Part shown: positions 19,812 through 29,645 of the stretch, piece after piece | Position numbering within the stretch: position 1 is the stretch's first letter | Layout of the letters: the number at the start of each line of letters is the position of its first letter | Assembly (NCBI GenBank): GCA_000818945.1 | Contig: KN805370.1 | Coordinates: 903,715-967,714, forward strand | Direction of reading: 5' to 3' | DNA length: 64,000 nt | Source of the DNA: Schizochytrium sp. CCTCC M209059 | Taxonomy: Eukaryota; Sar; Bigyra; Thraustochytrida; Thraustochytriidae | The notes under the pieces: generated by a model | Databases searched by the model: none | The model's input: the letters and a program-made list of their open reading frames with translations, nothing else | What the model was told of the DNA's origin: nothing | Translations under genes and position numbers: made by a program

Positions 19812-20535
19812 TTGCTTTGCGCCTCTGATTCCTCTCTGTGCGCGGGGCGCGGCAAGTGCAACCTGGAGGGAATTCCATTTGGGCCTGCCGAAAGCAAAGG
19901 GGAGGAAACAAGCAGGCAGGGTGATTTGAACTCGGCCGGCCTCGAAATTCAAACAAACAAAACCCCTTCGTCGATCGACCAATCCCGCCGTGTCGATCTC
20001 TCGGTCTGCTGCTGTCGAGCAGGAGACGAGACGAGAAGACCGAGCGCACGCGCACACGCTCACGCCCGGCCGTCGGCAACTGGCAGCCTCCCAGACGCGC
20101 ACGCACGCACGCTCGCACGCACGCAACCCCCCCCCTTCCCCGCCTCCTTTATACGGTCCTGAGTCGCAAGCCGGCGTGGACCACCTCCAAGTTTCTCTCC
20201 TCCCATCTCCATCTAGCCACTCGAGGCTCTCTCTCTCGCGAAGAGAGAGCTTGAGCACGCCAAGAAGCGCGGCGTCGGCTTCGTCGGCTCCGTCGGCTCC
20301 GTCGGCTCCCTCCCCGCTGACTCTTGGCGGTCTGTCAGTGCGCGTCAGACAGGCGCGACTCGCGAGAGCGAGAGCGAGAGAGAGAGAAAAAGGGAAAAAA
20401 GGGAGGCCTGACCCCCCTTGCGAACCGAGCGAGTTCTAGCTCACCGTCCCTTGCCTCTTGCTTGCGCGAACGCGCGCGCATTTGCAAACAAAGCGGAATC
20501 TCTTCCCTCCTTCACGTCCACGAAAGTTTACAAGG

Positions 20536-22476
20536 ATGCAGTCCCTTCGTCGCGCAGCCAAGCCCGCCGCCGCGGTCGCCGCCGCGGCGACGCTGGCGGC
20601 CGCGGCCATCGCCTTCACAGAGACCAGCACTGGTGACAAGAGCGACAGGGTCGTCAAATGCCAGGCCTTCCCGCTCACGCGCAAGGTGCGAGAGTCAAAC
20701 CTTACCAAGACGCTCCCGATTGCCTGCAGGGATGGAACCATGGTGTTCCCGTGGTCGCCGCCCTCGCGCGAAGAGCAGCTCAAGGAGCTCGAAACTGAAA
20801 AGTACGATCTCCTCGTCATTGGTGGCGGCTGCGTCGGCTCCGGCGTCGCCCTTGATGCCGCGACCCGCGGTCTCCGCGTTGCCGTGGTGGAGCGCGAAGA
20901 TTTCAGCTCCGGCACATCCAGCAGGTCCACCAAGCTCATTCATGGTGGCGTGCGCTACCTTGAGAACGCCTTTCTCAAGCTCGACTACGGGCAGTATCTC
21001 CTCGTCAAGGAGGCCCTCGAGGAGCGAAGTCATATGCTCCAGGCCGCGCCCTTTATTGCCAAGCCGCTCCCCATCATGGTCCCCATCGAGGAGTGGTGGA
21101 AGGTGCCGTACTACTTTGCCGGCACCAAGGTTTACGACATGGTGGCCGGCAAGAACTCGGGCGTTCCCAGCTCCATGTTTCTCACCAAGCAGCAGGCGCT
21201 CTACAACTTCCCCATGCTCGACCCGTCCAAGATTGCTGGCGCCATTGTCTACTATGACGGCCAGATGGACGACGCTCGCTACGGACTTCTCATCCTCCTT
21301 ACGGCAATCCAGGCAGGTGCTACGGCTGTCAACTACATGAACGCCGACAAGCTCCTCAAGGACGAAGACGGCAAGCTTTGCGGTGCCCGCGTGCGCGACA
21401 GGCAGACGGGCAAGATCATTGATGTGCGTGCCACTGCCGTCGTCAACGCGACGGGCCCCTTCTCGGACGCCGTGCGCCACATGGCCAACGACCCCAACGG
21501 CGAGGACAACGGTCCCTCCACGGAGAAGGCGGAGCAGGACATTATTGTGCCCGCTGGCGGCATCCACGTTACGCTCTCGGACGATTTCAGCCCTTCTCAA
21601 ATGGGCCTCATTGTTCCCAACACCTCGGACGGCCGCGTTCTCTTCTTCCTTCCCTGGAGTGGTGGCACCATCGTTGGAACCACCGACTCGGCCACCCCGC
21701 TCACCATGCGCCCCAAGCCCAGCCTTGCAGAGGTTGACTTTGTTCTCGCCGAGTGTGGCAGGTACCTCAACCGCCGCGTTTCCCACGATGACGTGCGCGC
21801 CGCCTGGTCGGGCATTCGCCCCCTCGTCCGCGACGTCAACGCCAAGGACACCAAGGCGATCTCTCGCGAGCACGTTGTCGAGGTTTCCAAGAGCGGTCTC
21901 ATCACGATTGGCGGTGGCAAGTGGACCACGCAGCGCCGCATGGCCCAGGATGCCGTCGACCGTGTCCTCAAGGAGCACCCGCGCATGGGCGGCAAGGCCG
22001 GTCCGTGCGCCACCCTTGGTCTCAAGCTCATCGGCGCCGACCGCGCCGGCATCATTTGCGACCAAAAGTACGATATTGTCACCATCACGCTGCGCGAGGA
22101 CTACGGCTTCGATCGCGACATTGCACAGCACCTCGTCAGCTCGTACGGTACACGCGCTCTGCAGATCGCAGAGATCATCAAGCACGGCTACCCGACGCGT
22201 GCCAAGGGATTGCACCCCAAGCGCCTCGTCGCCAAGCACCCGGTCCTCGAGGCCGAGGTTGCCTTTGCCGTCAAGCACGAATATGCCGTCACTGCCGTCG
22301 ATGTGCTCGCGCGCCGGACCCGTCTTGCCTTTGTCGACCACGACGCTGCCGTTGAGGCCGTGCCTCAGGTCGTCAAGCTCATGGGTACCATGCTTGGTTG
22401 GTCGCGCACCAAGTGCACCGAGGAGACCGAGGCTGCCCTCACCTTCCTCGAGACCATGAAGCTGCCCGAAGAGTGA
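20536..22476 (+). CDS. Mitochondrial FAD-dependent glycerol-3-phosphate dehydrogenase
   Basis: It oxidises sn-glycerol-3-phosphate to dihydroxyacetone phosphate and passes electrons to ubiquinone (glycerophosphate shuttle). The product has 646 residues. An Arg/Ala-rich N-terminus (MQSLRRAAKPAAAVAAAA) with a short hydrophobic helix looks like a mitochondrial presequence plus inner-membrane anchor. The FAD-binding dinucleotide fold begins near residue 91 (LLVIGGGCVGSGVALDAATR). Other family blocks are SSRSTKLIHGGVRYLE, YYDGQMDDARYGLLIL, VVNATGPFSD, FLPWSGGTIVGTTDS and AWSGIRPLVRD, and the C-terminal alpha-helical domain follows. Unlike animal GPD2 there is no C-terminal EF-hand pair. No introns. 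Codons are extremely C/G-ending, which also creates a long antisense open frame. Confidence 0.96.
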   Translation: MQSLRRAAKPAAAVAAAATLAAAAIAFTETSTGDKSDRVVKCQAFPLTRKVRESNLTKTLPIACRDGTMVFPWSPPSREEQLKELETEKYDLLVIGGGCVGSGVALDAATRGLRVAVVEREDFSSGTSSRSTKLIHGGVRYLENAFLKLDYGQYLLVKEALEERSHMLQAAPFIAKPLPIMVPIEEWWKVPYYFAGTKVYDMVAGKNSGVPSSMFLTKQQALYNFPMLDPSKIAGAIVYYDGQMDDARYGLLILLTAIQAGATAVNYMNADKLLKDEDGKLCGARVRDRQTGKIIDVRATAVVNATGPFSDAVRHMANDPNGEDNGPSTEKAEQDIIVPAGGIHVTLSDDFSPSQMGLIVPNTSDGRVLFFLPWSGGTIVGTTDSATPLTMRPKPSLAEVDFVLAECGRYLNRRVSHDDVRAAWSGIRPLVRDVNAKDTKAISREHVVEVSKSGLITIGGGKWTTQRRMAQDAVDRVLKEHPRMGGKAGPCATLGLKLIGADRAGIICDQKYDIVTITLREDYGFDRDIAQHLVSSYGTRALQIAEIIKHGYPTRAKGLHPKRLVAKHPVLEAEVAFAVKHEYAVTAVDVLARRTRLAFVDHDAAVEAVPQVVKLMGTMLGWSRTKCTEETEAALTFLETMKLPEE

Positions 22477-22652
22477 TTGAGTCGTCGGCTCCGACAGACA
22501 GTCTGCAACGTCTCCCATATCTATCACGTGTGCACCCTAGAAGCAAAGCTAACTTATCCTCTCTATCTTTTTATCTATGTGGGTCTGTTTGATATGTTAA
22601 TGCGAAGTGAAATCATGACTTGTGAATCTCACAGATCCTTCAAATGAGATTC

Positions 22653-24953
22653 TCATGTGGTCTGTGCTAGGATATCCACGCTTTCGTCAGGAGCATTCGA
22701 CAATCCCGACCCAAAAAGTAACTGAACGTCCACAATTGCGGCTGCTTCGAGAATCTGGCTACGCACAATGTCATGCTCGACGTCCATACCAAAGCTCTCT
22801 TCTAGTTCCGTCTCTGCATCCATTTGCTCCTCATACCTAATATCCTCGCCTTCTCCTTCTGCTGTCTTCGACTCCCCTTCCTCCTCTTGCATGCTTGAAG
22901 TTCTGTCATCATCCATGGTGATCTCGGCAGGTTCGACGTCTGGGGCGCTAAAGGTGGTTCTTTTCACCCCCGGAACCGCCATTGGAGGCGTGGCTACGGC
23001 AGCGCGGGCCCGATCTGGTCCGTCTGAAGAAGCCGGACGATTGATTTCCGAGGGGATGACCTTTCCAGCGACCATCGCTCCAGATGCTGTCGCCACGAGC
23101 GCTCTGCGAAGCGGGCGACGACCAAGCACCGCCTCATCCGGCAAAAGTCGCGCGAGTGAAGCATGGCGCCGCATATGCGGCCAGTAGTGTTCAAAGCTCA
23201 GCTCAACGCCGACAACTCCGCAGTTCTCGATCTTGAATCGCCGCAGCTGGTCCAAAAGTGAGCGTTTGGCCGCATAATCGGGATGCTGCATGTCCAGATC
23301 CCACGACAAGGACTGAAAAAGGTGCTTGAAGAAGAGCGAATGACCGACGACAATGATTTCTCGTTCCGGGCGGTACCGAATCGTATTTACAAAGTCTTCT
23401 GTCCTTGCGACCACGCTTGCACGCGATTCCTTTGTGGCAATCCACCATTCTGATTCGGCGTCATAAGGATCAACGCCCTGGACTCCAGCTTCCCAGTTGC
23501 TGTGCAAATCTCCGCATTCATCTCGTAACAGTTGCTTTGCGCGCAAAAAGCTCTCCTCGCCGCAGACAGACCCCATGGAATCCTTGCCCAGCAAATTTTG
23601 AACCTCACGAGCACAGGTGAGCAGCGTAATGCCAGTCTCAAGCGCACAAGGATGATGCTGCAGTCCGAGCAGCGCCGTCTGCAAGGATCGGGTGAGTGGT
23701 GAGCTGAAAATTGCTTTCGCTCGGAAAAATCCGGCCTCTAAAGACTCATTCTCCGTCTCTTCCTTTTCCTCTTGCTCTTGCTCTTGGGCGTCAAGACGGG
23801 TCTTCGAGCTGTCACGCGCGGGTAGATCAACTTGCCCCATCGTTGCTTGTGCAGCGATCGCAGACATGGCCGCAACGGCAGCGCGCGGATCTATCGTTTG
23901 GTTCAGCAGATCCTCATCCTCTTCGCGACGATTTGACTCAACGTTTGCCTCGAAGCGCCATCGCTTGTTGAGATCGATCGCCTGCTGCGCTCCAGTCTTG
24001 TTGAGTGGATGATCGCGAAAGGCAAGCATGCCAACCACGTTACGACGCGCCTGCGCCCGATTCCAACGAGATTCGCCGTGGCGAACCAAGTACAGCTTTT
24101 TGCGTCCTGGCACGGAGAACACGCGACGAACACGGATGGTTACGTTTGGATCCTTTCTCAGAGGCAACGCGATGATCTCCCTGTTCACTCCGAGATCTGC
24201 AACCGAGCATTGCGCGGTCCCAACGACACGAGCTGCACCAAGCAGATTTCGATCGCTGATGACCTCCAATTGCAGAATATCCGTAGCCTCTGCGAACGGA
24301 AGCATTTGTCGGAACGTATACCATGTTGGTCGTTTGGTATTGAAGCGTTTGTTGGTCAAGCCTTGGCTTAGCACAATAAAGGACTCTCCGCTTTTACGAA
24401 CCACAGAGACGCGCATATGCACGTCCGAAAGAGGTTGTGCGAGACCTTGCATGTCAATCAGTTCCAACACGAGCTCCTGGTCTTTGGACAAGGGTGGCAG
24501 TCCTGGCCGTGTGCGTTTCGTTGCAAAACCTGGCTTTGGCGACGTCGGTGACAGTTTGCTAAATAGTTTGGCAGCACGCGAGGGAATGTTTACCTCCAGT
24601 GCGCCTCCTCGTTGTCCTTTTACACGTTCGTAGTCTCCCTCTCGAAGCTGTTTCGTCTGCTGTTTTAGCTCCTCTTGTTGTTGCTGCTGTGGTTGCTTCG
24701 TCTCCTGTTGCTCTTGTGATTGTTGTTGCGTCTGCTGCTGTTGCCTTGGTTGCTGGTGCTGGTGCTGGTGCTGCTGCAGACCTTGTTTTCGAATCGCCGC
24801 GTACTCGCGCACCGCAAAGAGTGCGCGCGAAGAATCTGCACCATCGGAATATCTCTCGGGAAGTTGTCCTTGCGATTTTCGTCGTCGAGGTCTCGTCGGC
24901 TCATCGACCGCGGAGACGCCTCGCGAAAGTCCGCCTCCCATGACCTGCTGCAC
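22653..24953 (-). CDS. Histidine phosphatase (phosphoglycerate-mutase-like) with N-terminal C2-like domain
   Basis: A 766-residue protein. After a Gln-rich region (about 55-100), residues about 155-285 look like a C2-type beta sandwich (LVLELIDMQGLAQPLSDVHM, ILQLEVISDRNLLGAARVVG). The histidine phosphatase domain follows: the nucleophile H292 lies in KLYLVRHGESRWNRAQ, then IFSSPLTRSLQTALLG, and the second catalytic His H538 in IIVVGHSLFFKHL. An acidic, low-complexity insertion (DAQEQEQEEKEETENE) interrupts the domain. The C-terminus after about 600 is acidic and disordered. A phospho-substrate (sugar, lipid or protein) cannot be predicted. The C2-like part suggests recruitment to membranes. 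No introns. Confidence 0.8.
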   Translation of the reverse strand: MQQVMGGGLSRGVSAVDEPTRPRRRKSQGQLPERYSDGADSSRALFAVREYAAIRKQGLQQHQHQHQQPRQQQQTQQQSQEQQETKQPQQQQQEELKQQTKQLREGDYERVKGQRGGALEVNIPSRAAKLFSKLSPTSPKPGFATKRTRPGLPPLSKDQELVLELIDMQGLAQPLSDVHMRVSVVRKSGESFIVLSQGLTNKRFNTKRPTWYTFRQMLPFAEATDILQLEVISDRNLLGAARVVGTAQCSVADLGVNREIIALPLRKDPNVTIRVRRVFSVPGRKKLYLVRHGESRWNRAQARRNVVGMLAFRDHPLNKTGAQQAIDLNKRWRFEANVESNRREEDEDLLNQTIDPRAAVAAMSAIAAQATMGQVDLPARDSSKTRLDAQEQEQEEKEETENESLEAGFFRAKAIFSSPLTRSLQTALLGLQHHPCALETGITLLTCAREVQNLLGKDSMGSVCGEESFLRAKQLLRDECGDLHSNWEAGVQGVDPYDAESEWWIATKESRASVVARTEDFVNTIRYRPEREIIVVGHSLFFKHLFQSLSWDLDMQHPDYAAKRSLLDQLRRFKIENCGVVGVELSFEHYWPHMRRHASLARLLPDEAVLGRRPLRRALVATASGAMVAGKVIPSEINRPASSDGPDRARAAVATPPMAVPGVKRTTFSAPDVEPAEITMDDDRTSSMQEEEGESKTAEGEGEDIRYEEQMDAETELEESFGMDVEHDIVRSQILEAAAIVDVQLLFGSGLSNAPDESVDILAQTT

Positions 24954-26306
24954 GGACGGAGCCTTTCTTTGCAGCTTGTGATGCTTGCTCTCGCTCTCTC
25001 TCTTGCTCTTTTTTTCAGAATTCCAATGTGCGCAAAGCTAGCAGGCAACCTTCGTGCGCATCGCCGCCGCCAAAGAAGTGAGTTTGCGTTTTTCTCCTGT
25101 TCTTTCGTGAAACGAACGATGGCCGGTCCCTCTACGAACAACGTGTCACGAACGACGGCCACGCGGGCGGGCGTGCGCCTCCTGACTGCCAACTGCAATA
25201 ATAATGCTAGCTCCACCAAACCAAAAAGACCTCAAAGTCCTCGAGATTATTCTTCTTGCAAATTGGCTGACGTAAAAAGTTCAAGTTGTCACGAGTCATC
25301 AACGGCTACTAAGCTTCACATCAGCATTCACCAAGGTTCGTGTCTCAGTCGCATCTTTGCGCAAACGCACCCGCGCGCGAGCGGGCGGGCGGGCTGGCTG
25401 GCTTACTCCCTGCTTGCTGGGCGCCGCCCGCGCGCAGGACAGCGAGCGACATCCGGCCCCAGCCGCAGCCTGCAAGCTGCGCAAGCCCTGCAAGCAGCAG
25501 CGGTGCACACCCCCTTTATGTGACGATGCTCACTTACGGACGCTGCACGTCACAACGCAGCGCAGCGTAACAACGTGCACTCACACACGCCCAAGCGACG
25601 CACGTGACGCGCGCGCGCAGCGGCCGCGGCCGGGAGAGCGCGGCTGGCAGGCCCGAGCACGCAGCGAGGCGGCGCGAGCCGCGGCCGAGGCGAGAGGCGA
25701 GAGGGAGGACGAGCAGAAAGAAAGCAAGGAATGGCAGAGAGGGAGGGAGCCCAGCCCAGCCCCAGCAGGACCTCCGCCGACCAACTAGCTACTCGTCGCA
25801 TCGCGCGTCACCCTCGCTCGCTCGCTCGCTCGCTCGCTCGCGCGCACGCAGGGTCACTAGACCCCGAACGCGCAGCGCAGTTGCACGGGCGGCCGCGGGG
25901 AGAAGGGCGAGGGAGGCGAGGGCCCGAGGTTGGAGAGCGGCGGGTTATGTGCACACGCACGAGCATACAAAGCGAGCGAGCGATCTGAGCTGCACGCGCT
26001 CGCAAAAGACATTCGGCAGGAGCGGTCCGGGCGCCGACGCCCGCGGAGGCGCGCGGAGACGCGCGGAGGAGAGGGGCGAGGGAAAAGGGCCAGGACTCGC
26101 GAAAGGGCTGGACGCGGAAAGGTCGCGGGAGCGAGAGCGCTCGCTGGCTGCCTGGGAAGGGGGGCGCAAACTTGCCCTGATTCTCCTTTTCTTCTGCCTC
26201 TCTCTCTCGTCTTGTGTGAAAGCGCTAAAACGATCAACACGACAAAGAAGGGGAGCGGAGAGAGACAGCGCCCCGCTTGCCACGCGAGGCGCTACGAGAC
26301 GCGAAA
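24954..26306. other. Intergenic 1.35 kb between divergent genes
   Basis: This holds the divergent promoters of the histidine phosphatase (-) and the seven-helix protein (+). From 25370 onwards it is very GC-rich, with a GCTC run (about 25815-25842) and degenerate gcgagg-type purine-rich sequence. The open frames are Arg/Ala-rich in several registers at once and have no family features. No gene is called. Confidence 0.5.
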
Positions 26307-27653
26307 ATGCCCTTCGGATGCCCTAATGTCTGCCCTGAATATGCAGCGGACGGCCTGTGCATCTGTCCAGCAGGCTGCAGCGGCAAGGGGCAATTTAAGT
26401 TCTGGGAAGACTCGTGTCACGTCAACGACAATCTGGAAACAGGCCTCAGTATCATCTCTCTCATCCTGAGCAGTATTGCCCTTGTTGCGAGTATTTTTGC
26501 ACTGTATGAAACGGGAATTCCATCCGAACTCGTCAGGGTCTACGATTACGCGCGAGAGACTTTCCAAAGCTACTGTCAAAGCAGAGGGTCGAGCGAGGAG
26601 AGATCCTCCGAAAGAAAGTCCAACAAAAGCTGGGACGACTCAACAGTGGACTCTTTCACACGCCCTGCACTCGGCACGCAGGCCTCGAGTACCTTTCGAG
26701 GAACGCACATTGCGCGTGCGCTTCGACTTCATATCGAGCGACAGCACTTGCTTGATTTCTGGCTTCTCGTGTGCGTCTGCATCTTTGCAGTCTGTATCGT
26801 CGTCGCCGAGGCACTGATGAGCGGCGGTGTTTACAAATGGCAACCGCGATATCCGGCGCGCGACTTGCTCGAAGCATGCTACGCGATCGCCGGATCAGCG
26901 CTCATCATCAGTGGCCATATCGTCTCCTACAAATGGTATCAGAGCTTGCCCAGCATTCGCCGTTACGGCGCGCTCTTTGGTATCAACCCTTTTCTCGTCA
27001 GATACCCCTTTGTTCTCAAGGCTATCACCCTTTTTTCTAGCGTTGCGTCTGTGGTGTGCCTTGTCACCTTCATCTTGGTACTGCCCATTGTTGAGCCAGA
27101 GAGAACAGAAACCTGGACTGTGGCCACTTTAGGGACCTTGTGTGGCGCCGTTCTCTCATGGGGCTTCAACATCACCTACCTCACGCACCTTTTGTTACGA
27201 ATTTATCGTAGTGCCAAATGGACCATTTTGCGCCGCTCCACGCTCGATGTCCACGTGCATTCTCTTTCTTCGCAGGGTATTCACTTTGGGCGTGCCGGAC
27301 GTGTCGCTCTTTCGATTGCAAAAGACTCGAACGAGCCCGATGCTGTCATTTACCGCGAGTTTCGTAGCATGCGAACGATTCTTTACGGTGTGCTCATCAT
27401 GGTGGGTTCTGGAACTGTGGTCATTTCTGTGTTACTTCTCGGGAGCATCTTTGTTCTCGAGATGCGGGAGAGTCTTTACATTACGTTCTCGCTCGTCGTC
27501 ATATGTTGCGAGCTCGGGGCTCTCGGGCTCATTTACTTTGCTGTTTTCCGCACAAGTGAGCGATTTCAGGGTTGTTGGCCCGTCTGCGTTTGCACCAAGG
27601 AACCAGAATCATCCTCGGTGGATGCGTTTGATGATGTGGCTCCTGTCTCGTAG
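26307..27653 (+). CDS. Seven-helix membrane protein, family not recognised
   Basis: 448 residues. An extracellular-looking N-terminus has six or seven cysteines in 36 residues (CPNVCPEYAADGLCICPAGC...DSC) but no cleavable signal. Seven hydrophobic helices can be traced: starting near LSIISLILSSIALVASIFAL, LDFWLLVCVCIFAVCIVV, ACYAIAGSALIISGHIV, ITLFSSVASVVCLVTFILVL, VATLGTLCGAVLSWGFNI, ILYGVLIMVGSGTVVISVLL and ITFSLVVICCELGALGLIYF. A Ser/Arg-rich loop separates helices 1 and 2. The topology resembles a G-protein-coupled receptor or a related sensor, but no DRY- or NPxxY-type motif is evident, so I do not assign it. The C-terminus is short and acidic (SSSVDAFDDVAPVS). The ATG at 26307 was chosen because the short upstream extension is unlike protein. 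Confidence 0.75.
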   Translation: MPFGCPNVCPEYAADGLCICPAGCSGKGQFKFWEDSCHVNDNLETGLSIISLILSSIALVASIFALYETGIPSELVRVYDYARETFQSYCQSRGSSEERSSERKSNKSWDDSTVDSFTRPALGTQASSTFRGTHIARALRLHIERQHLLDFWLLVCVCIFAVCIVVAEALMSGGVYKWQPRYPARDLLEACYAIAGSALIISGHIVSYKWYQSLPSIRRYGALFGINPFLVRYPFVLKAITLFSSVASVVCLVTFILVLPIVEPERTETWTVATLGTLCGAVLSWGFNITYLTHLLLRIYRSAKWTILRRSTLDVHVHSLSSQGIHFGRAGRVALSIAKDSNEPDAVIYREFRSMRTILYGVLIMVGSGTVVISVLLLGSIFVLEMRESLYITFSLVVICCELGALGLIYFAVFRTSERFQGCWPVCVCTKEPESSSVDAFDDVAPVS

Positions 27654-27920
27654 CAGCGAGCTCTGTTCCGCTCTCTGTCGCGCCGATATATATATATCGG
27701 GTGACATCTTCCATACTTTGGCCCGTTGTTGAATACTATGAACATGTGTTGTATTGGTTGTGTTTCAACCTTTCTATTATTGAAAATCTCTAGCCTTCCA
27801 CGGCCAGTCCCGACGGGCGACTTTGGCGCCTTTTCCTTTCACTTTCCCCCCCTTTTTTTTCCATTTTAAAAAAGAGCACAGGCAGAGAGACCTTGACCCA
27901 AAGAAACAAGAATGAACACC
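27654..27920. other. Convergent 3' spacer with an AT palindrome
   Basis: The 3' ends of the seven-helix gene (+) and TRAPPC12 (-). A perfect 18-bp palindrome ccgatatatatatatcgg lies at 27683-27700, 30 bp past the stop codon; it could fold as a hairpin in RNA and may help 3'-end formation. Confidence 0.45.
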
Positions 27921-29477
27921 TTACAAGCGAAGATCTTTTTGCGCATCAAAACGCTGGCCGATTTGCAGGACGTGGGCAAGCCGTTGCAAATCGAGTTTAG
28001 CCTGACGACTCTGCTCCTTTGAGCGTGCGAGATCGTATAATGTGCAAAGATTGAAAACGAGCGTCCGGTGCATGTTCCGCACAGGGTTGTCACGGATGCA
28101 GTCTTCAAGAATTTGTATTGCGCCATCAAGGTCACACATGTTCAGATGGCAAAGTGCAAGGTTATTCGCAAGAGTCGCTGCGAGGGGCTCTTGCACTGCG
28201 AACACGGCCGAAAGCATGTCTGCGGGGACATACGGATTTGCCGAGTCCTCGCTGGGAGCCTCGGGACCCGTCACTTGACGCAATAGCTTGGCAAAGTGAT
28301 CCTTGGCACTTTCCATCTTACCTTCTGCAAAATCGCATAGCCCGCGCAAAACCTGCACAGCACTTGCATCGTTCCAGTCGAGCCCCTCGTCTTCCTCGAG
28401 GTCTTCCAAGACCACGCGAGCGCCCTCAAAGTCCCCCATTTGGAGCCGCAAACGTCCGATTTGCAAGAGTACTGGCACATGAGCATTACGCAAGCTTTCA
28501 GTGTCTGATGCGTGCTCAATCTCACCAAGCTCGTCGAGCGCAGAGTGACACAGGTTGAGCGCCAACACATAGTTGCCGCTGGTCGAGTAACACGAAACAA
28601 GGAGAGCCATAATGCGCTGCCTCCAGGCTTGCGCAGCGTCAGGAAGCAATGGTTTTCGAAAGGTATCCAGGAGAACGGTTGTCAAGGAGGCTGGGCTCGA
28701 TGGATCGGCACAATTGAGTTGCTTCAACTGGCCAAGAAGTTTGTAAAGCATGTCGACCGCGGTGGACCTCTCATTCCACTCAATGGCCACAACTGCGCAC
28801 AACACTTTGGCTGCGATGACACGACTTTGCTGCAAGAGTTCCACAATCTCGGTGGCCTCCTTTTGCCGCCCTAGCCTCATGAGCAGCGATGCCCGAAGTA
28901 CACGGAAAACCTCGCCCTCGAATGGCTTTTCTTCGAATTGCAAGAGCTCAAGAACTTGCTCTACGTGCCCCCGCCAGGCCCACGAGCACAATGAGAACAG
29001 CACATTCTCCTCGCAGCTGCCATCGAGGTCGGTACGCAGCTCGAGACGGAGTTCTTCGGTAGTGCTAACCTTCGGCAAGGTGCCGTTTTTGCCCCAGACT
29101 CGCGCGAGGCGCTCATCTTGCGGCAAGTGGCTGAGAAAAACGTCGCTGCTACTGTTGTGACTACTGCTATACGTGCCAACGCCGCCAATTCCCGTGTCGC
29201 CAACACTGCCGCCACCGCCGCCGCTAAGGTCGCCAACACCGCCTGCGCTGAGCGGTAGGGCGGTGTTGGCGCCCGCGGCAGATGCCGGCGCGGTAGGGTT
29301 GCCAAGAGAGCCCGTCGAGCTTGACGCCGTGCCTGGGTCCATCGTAGTCTTTCTGCCGCTACCCGTCCGTGCGCCGCCGCTGCCGCTCGCACTGCAGACG
29401 CTGATCGCAAGGGACGGCGCGGCACGCCCGGTCTGGCGATCAACCAAAAGATCTTTTAGGATTTTGCTCGTCATCAT
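27921..29477 (-). CDS. TRAPPC12: TRAPPC12-like trafficking complex subunit (TPR protein)
   Basis: A TPR-rich subunit of the TRAPP III complex acting in ER-Golgi traffic and autophagy. 518 residues from the start used here. The N-terminal 120 residues are Gly/Ser/Ala-rich and disordered. After about 150, helical repeats run to the end; family-like stretches are LFSLCSWAWRGHVEQVLELL, ALLVSCYSTSGNYVLALNLC, LLQIGRLRLQMGDFEGARVV, LANNLALCHLNMCDLDGAIQ and HRTLVFNLCTLYDL. The final FNLCTLYDL...K..L block is typical of TRAPPC12. The frame stays open to 29603, adding a leucine-rich peptide coded by a CAG/CTG-rich stretch. I prefer one of the two adjacent Met codons at 29472-29477 (MMTSKILKDLL), but the longer form is possible. 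Confidence 0.82.
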   Translation of the reverse strand: MMTSKILKDLLVDRQTGRAAPSLAISVCSASGSGGARTGSGRKTTMDPGTASSSTGSLGNPTAPASAAGANTALPLSAGGVGDLSGGGGGSVGDTGIGGVGTYSSSHNSSSDVFLSHLPQDERLARVWGKNGTLPKVSTTEELRLELRTDLDGSCEENVLFSLCSWAWRGHVEQVLELLQFEEKPFEGEVFRVLRASLLMRLGRQKEATEIVELLQQSRVIAAKVLCAVVAIEWNERSTAVDMLYKLLGQLKQLNCADPSSPASLTTVLLDTFRKPLLPDAAQAWRQRIMALLVSCYSTSGNYVLALNLCHSALDELGEIEHASDTESLRNAHVPVLLQIGRLRLQMGDFEGARVVLEDLEEDEGLDWNDASAVQVLRGLCDFAEGKMESAKDHFAKLLRQVTGPEAPSEDSANPYVPADMLSAVFAVQEPLAATLANNLALCHLNMCDLDGAIQILEDCIRDNPVRNMHRTLVFNLCTLYDLARSKEQSRQAKLDLQRLAHVLQIGQRFDAQKDLRL

Positions 29478-29645
29478 CGGCCAAAGAGGACACACCGCGA
29501 CACGACTCGATAAAGGAAGCATCAACATCAACAGAAGCAGTAGCAGCAGCTGCAGCTGCAAGACGTAAGAACAAAGCATCCATAAATAAACTGAGAGGAT
29601 CAAGAAGCGAATAAGTTATTTTATAAAATCAACAGACTGGGTTGC

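Larger units (their letters stand above)
16387..20535. other. Gene-poor 4.1-kb spacer with many short arrays
   Basis: No ORF here resembles a protein I recognise. From left to right: a lower-GC part (16.6-17.7 kb) containing four copies of TAGGCCTA (16644, 17478, 17642, 17655) and agctgcaagctactagctgc-type near-repeats; a GCAA array (17820-17866); a very GC-rich block (18.0-18.35 kb); GCAAGCAG units (18357-18392); a CTCGC array (about 18490-18522); an AGAGC array (about 18689-18718); GCGA units (about 18985-19005); a TTCC/TTTC tract (19735-19811); and the presumed promoter and 5' UTR of the glycerol-3-phosphate dehydrogenase gene, including GA-rich runs near 20365-20400. RNA genes cannot be excluded by eye. 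Confidence 0.55.

Noticed and set aside
20695..22527. 610-residue antisense frame over the glycerol-3-phosphate dehydrogenase gene
   Set aside because: Strong C/G third-position bias on the sense strand removes stop codons from the antisense frame. The antisense product shows no family features, whereas the sense product is a textbook enzyme.
25604..26326. Arg-rich + strand frame upstream of the seven-helix gene
   Set aside because: High GC gives long Arg/Ala frames in several registers at once. It is the presumed promoter and leader.
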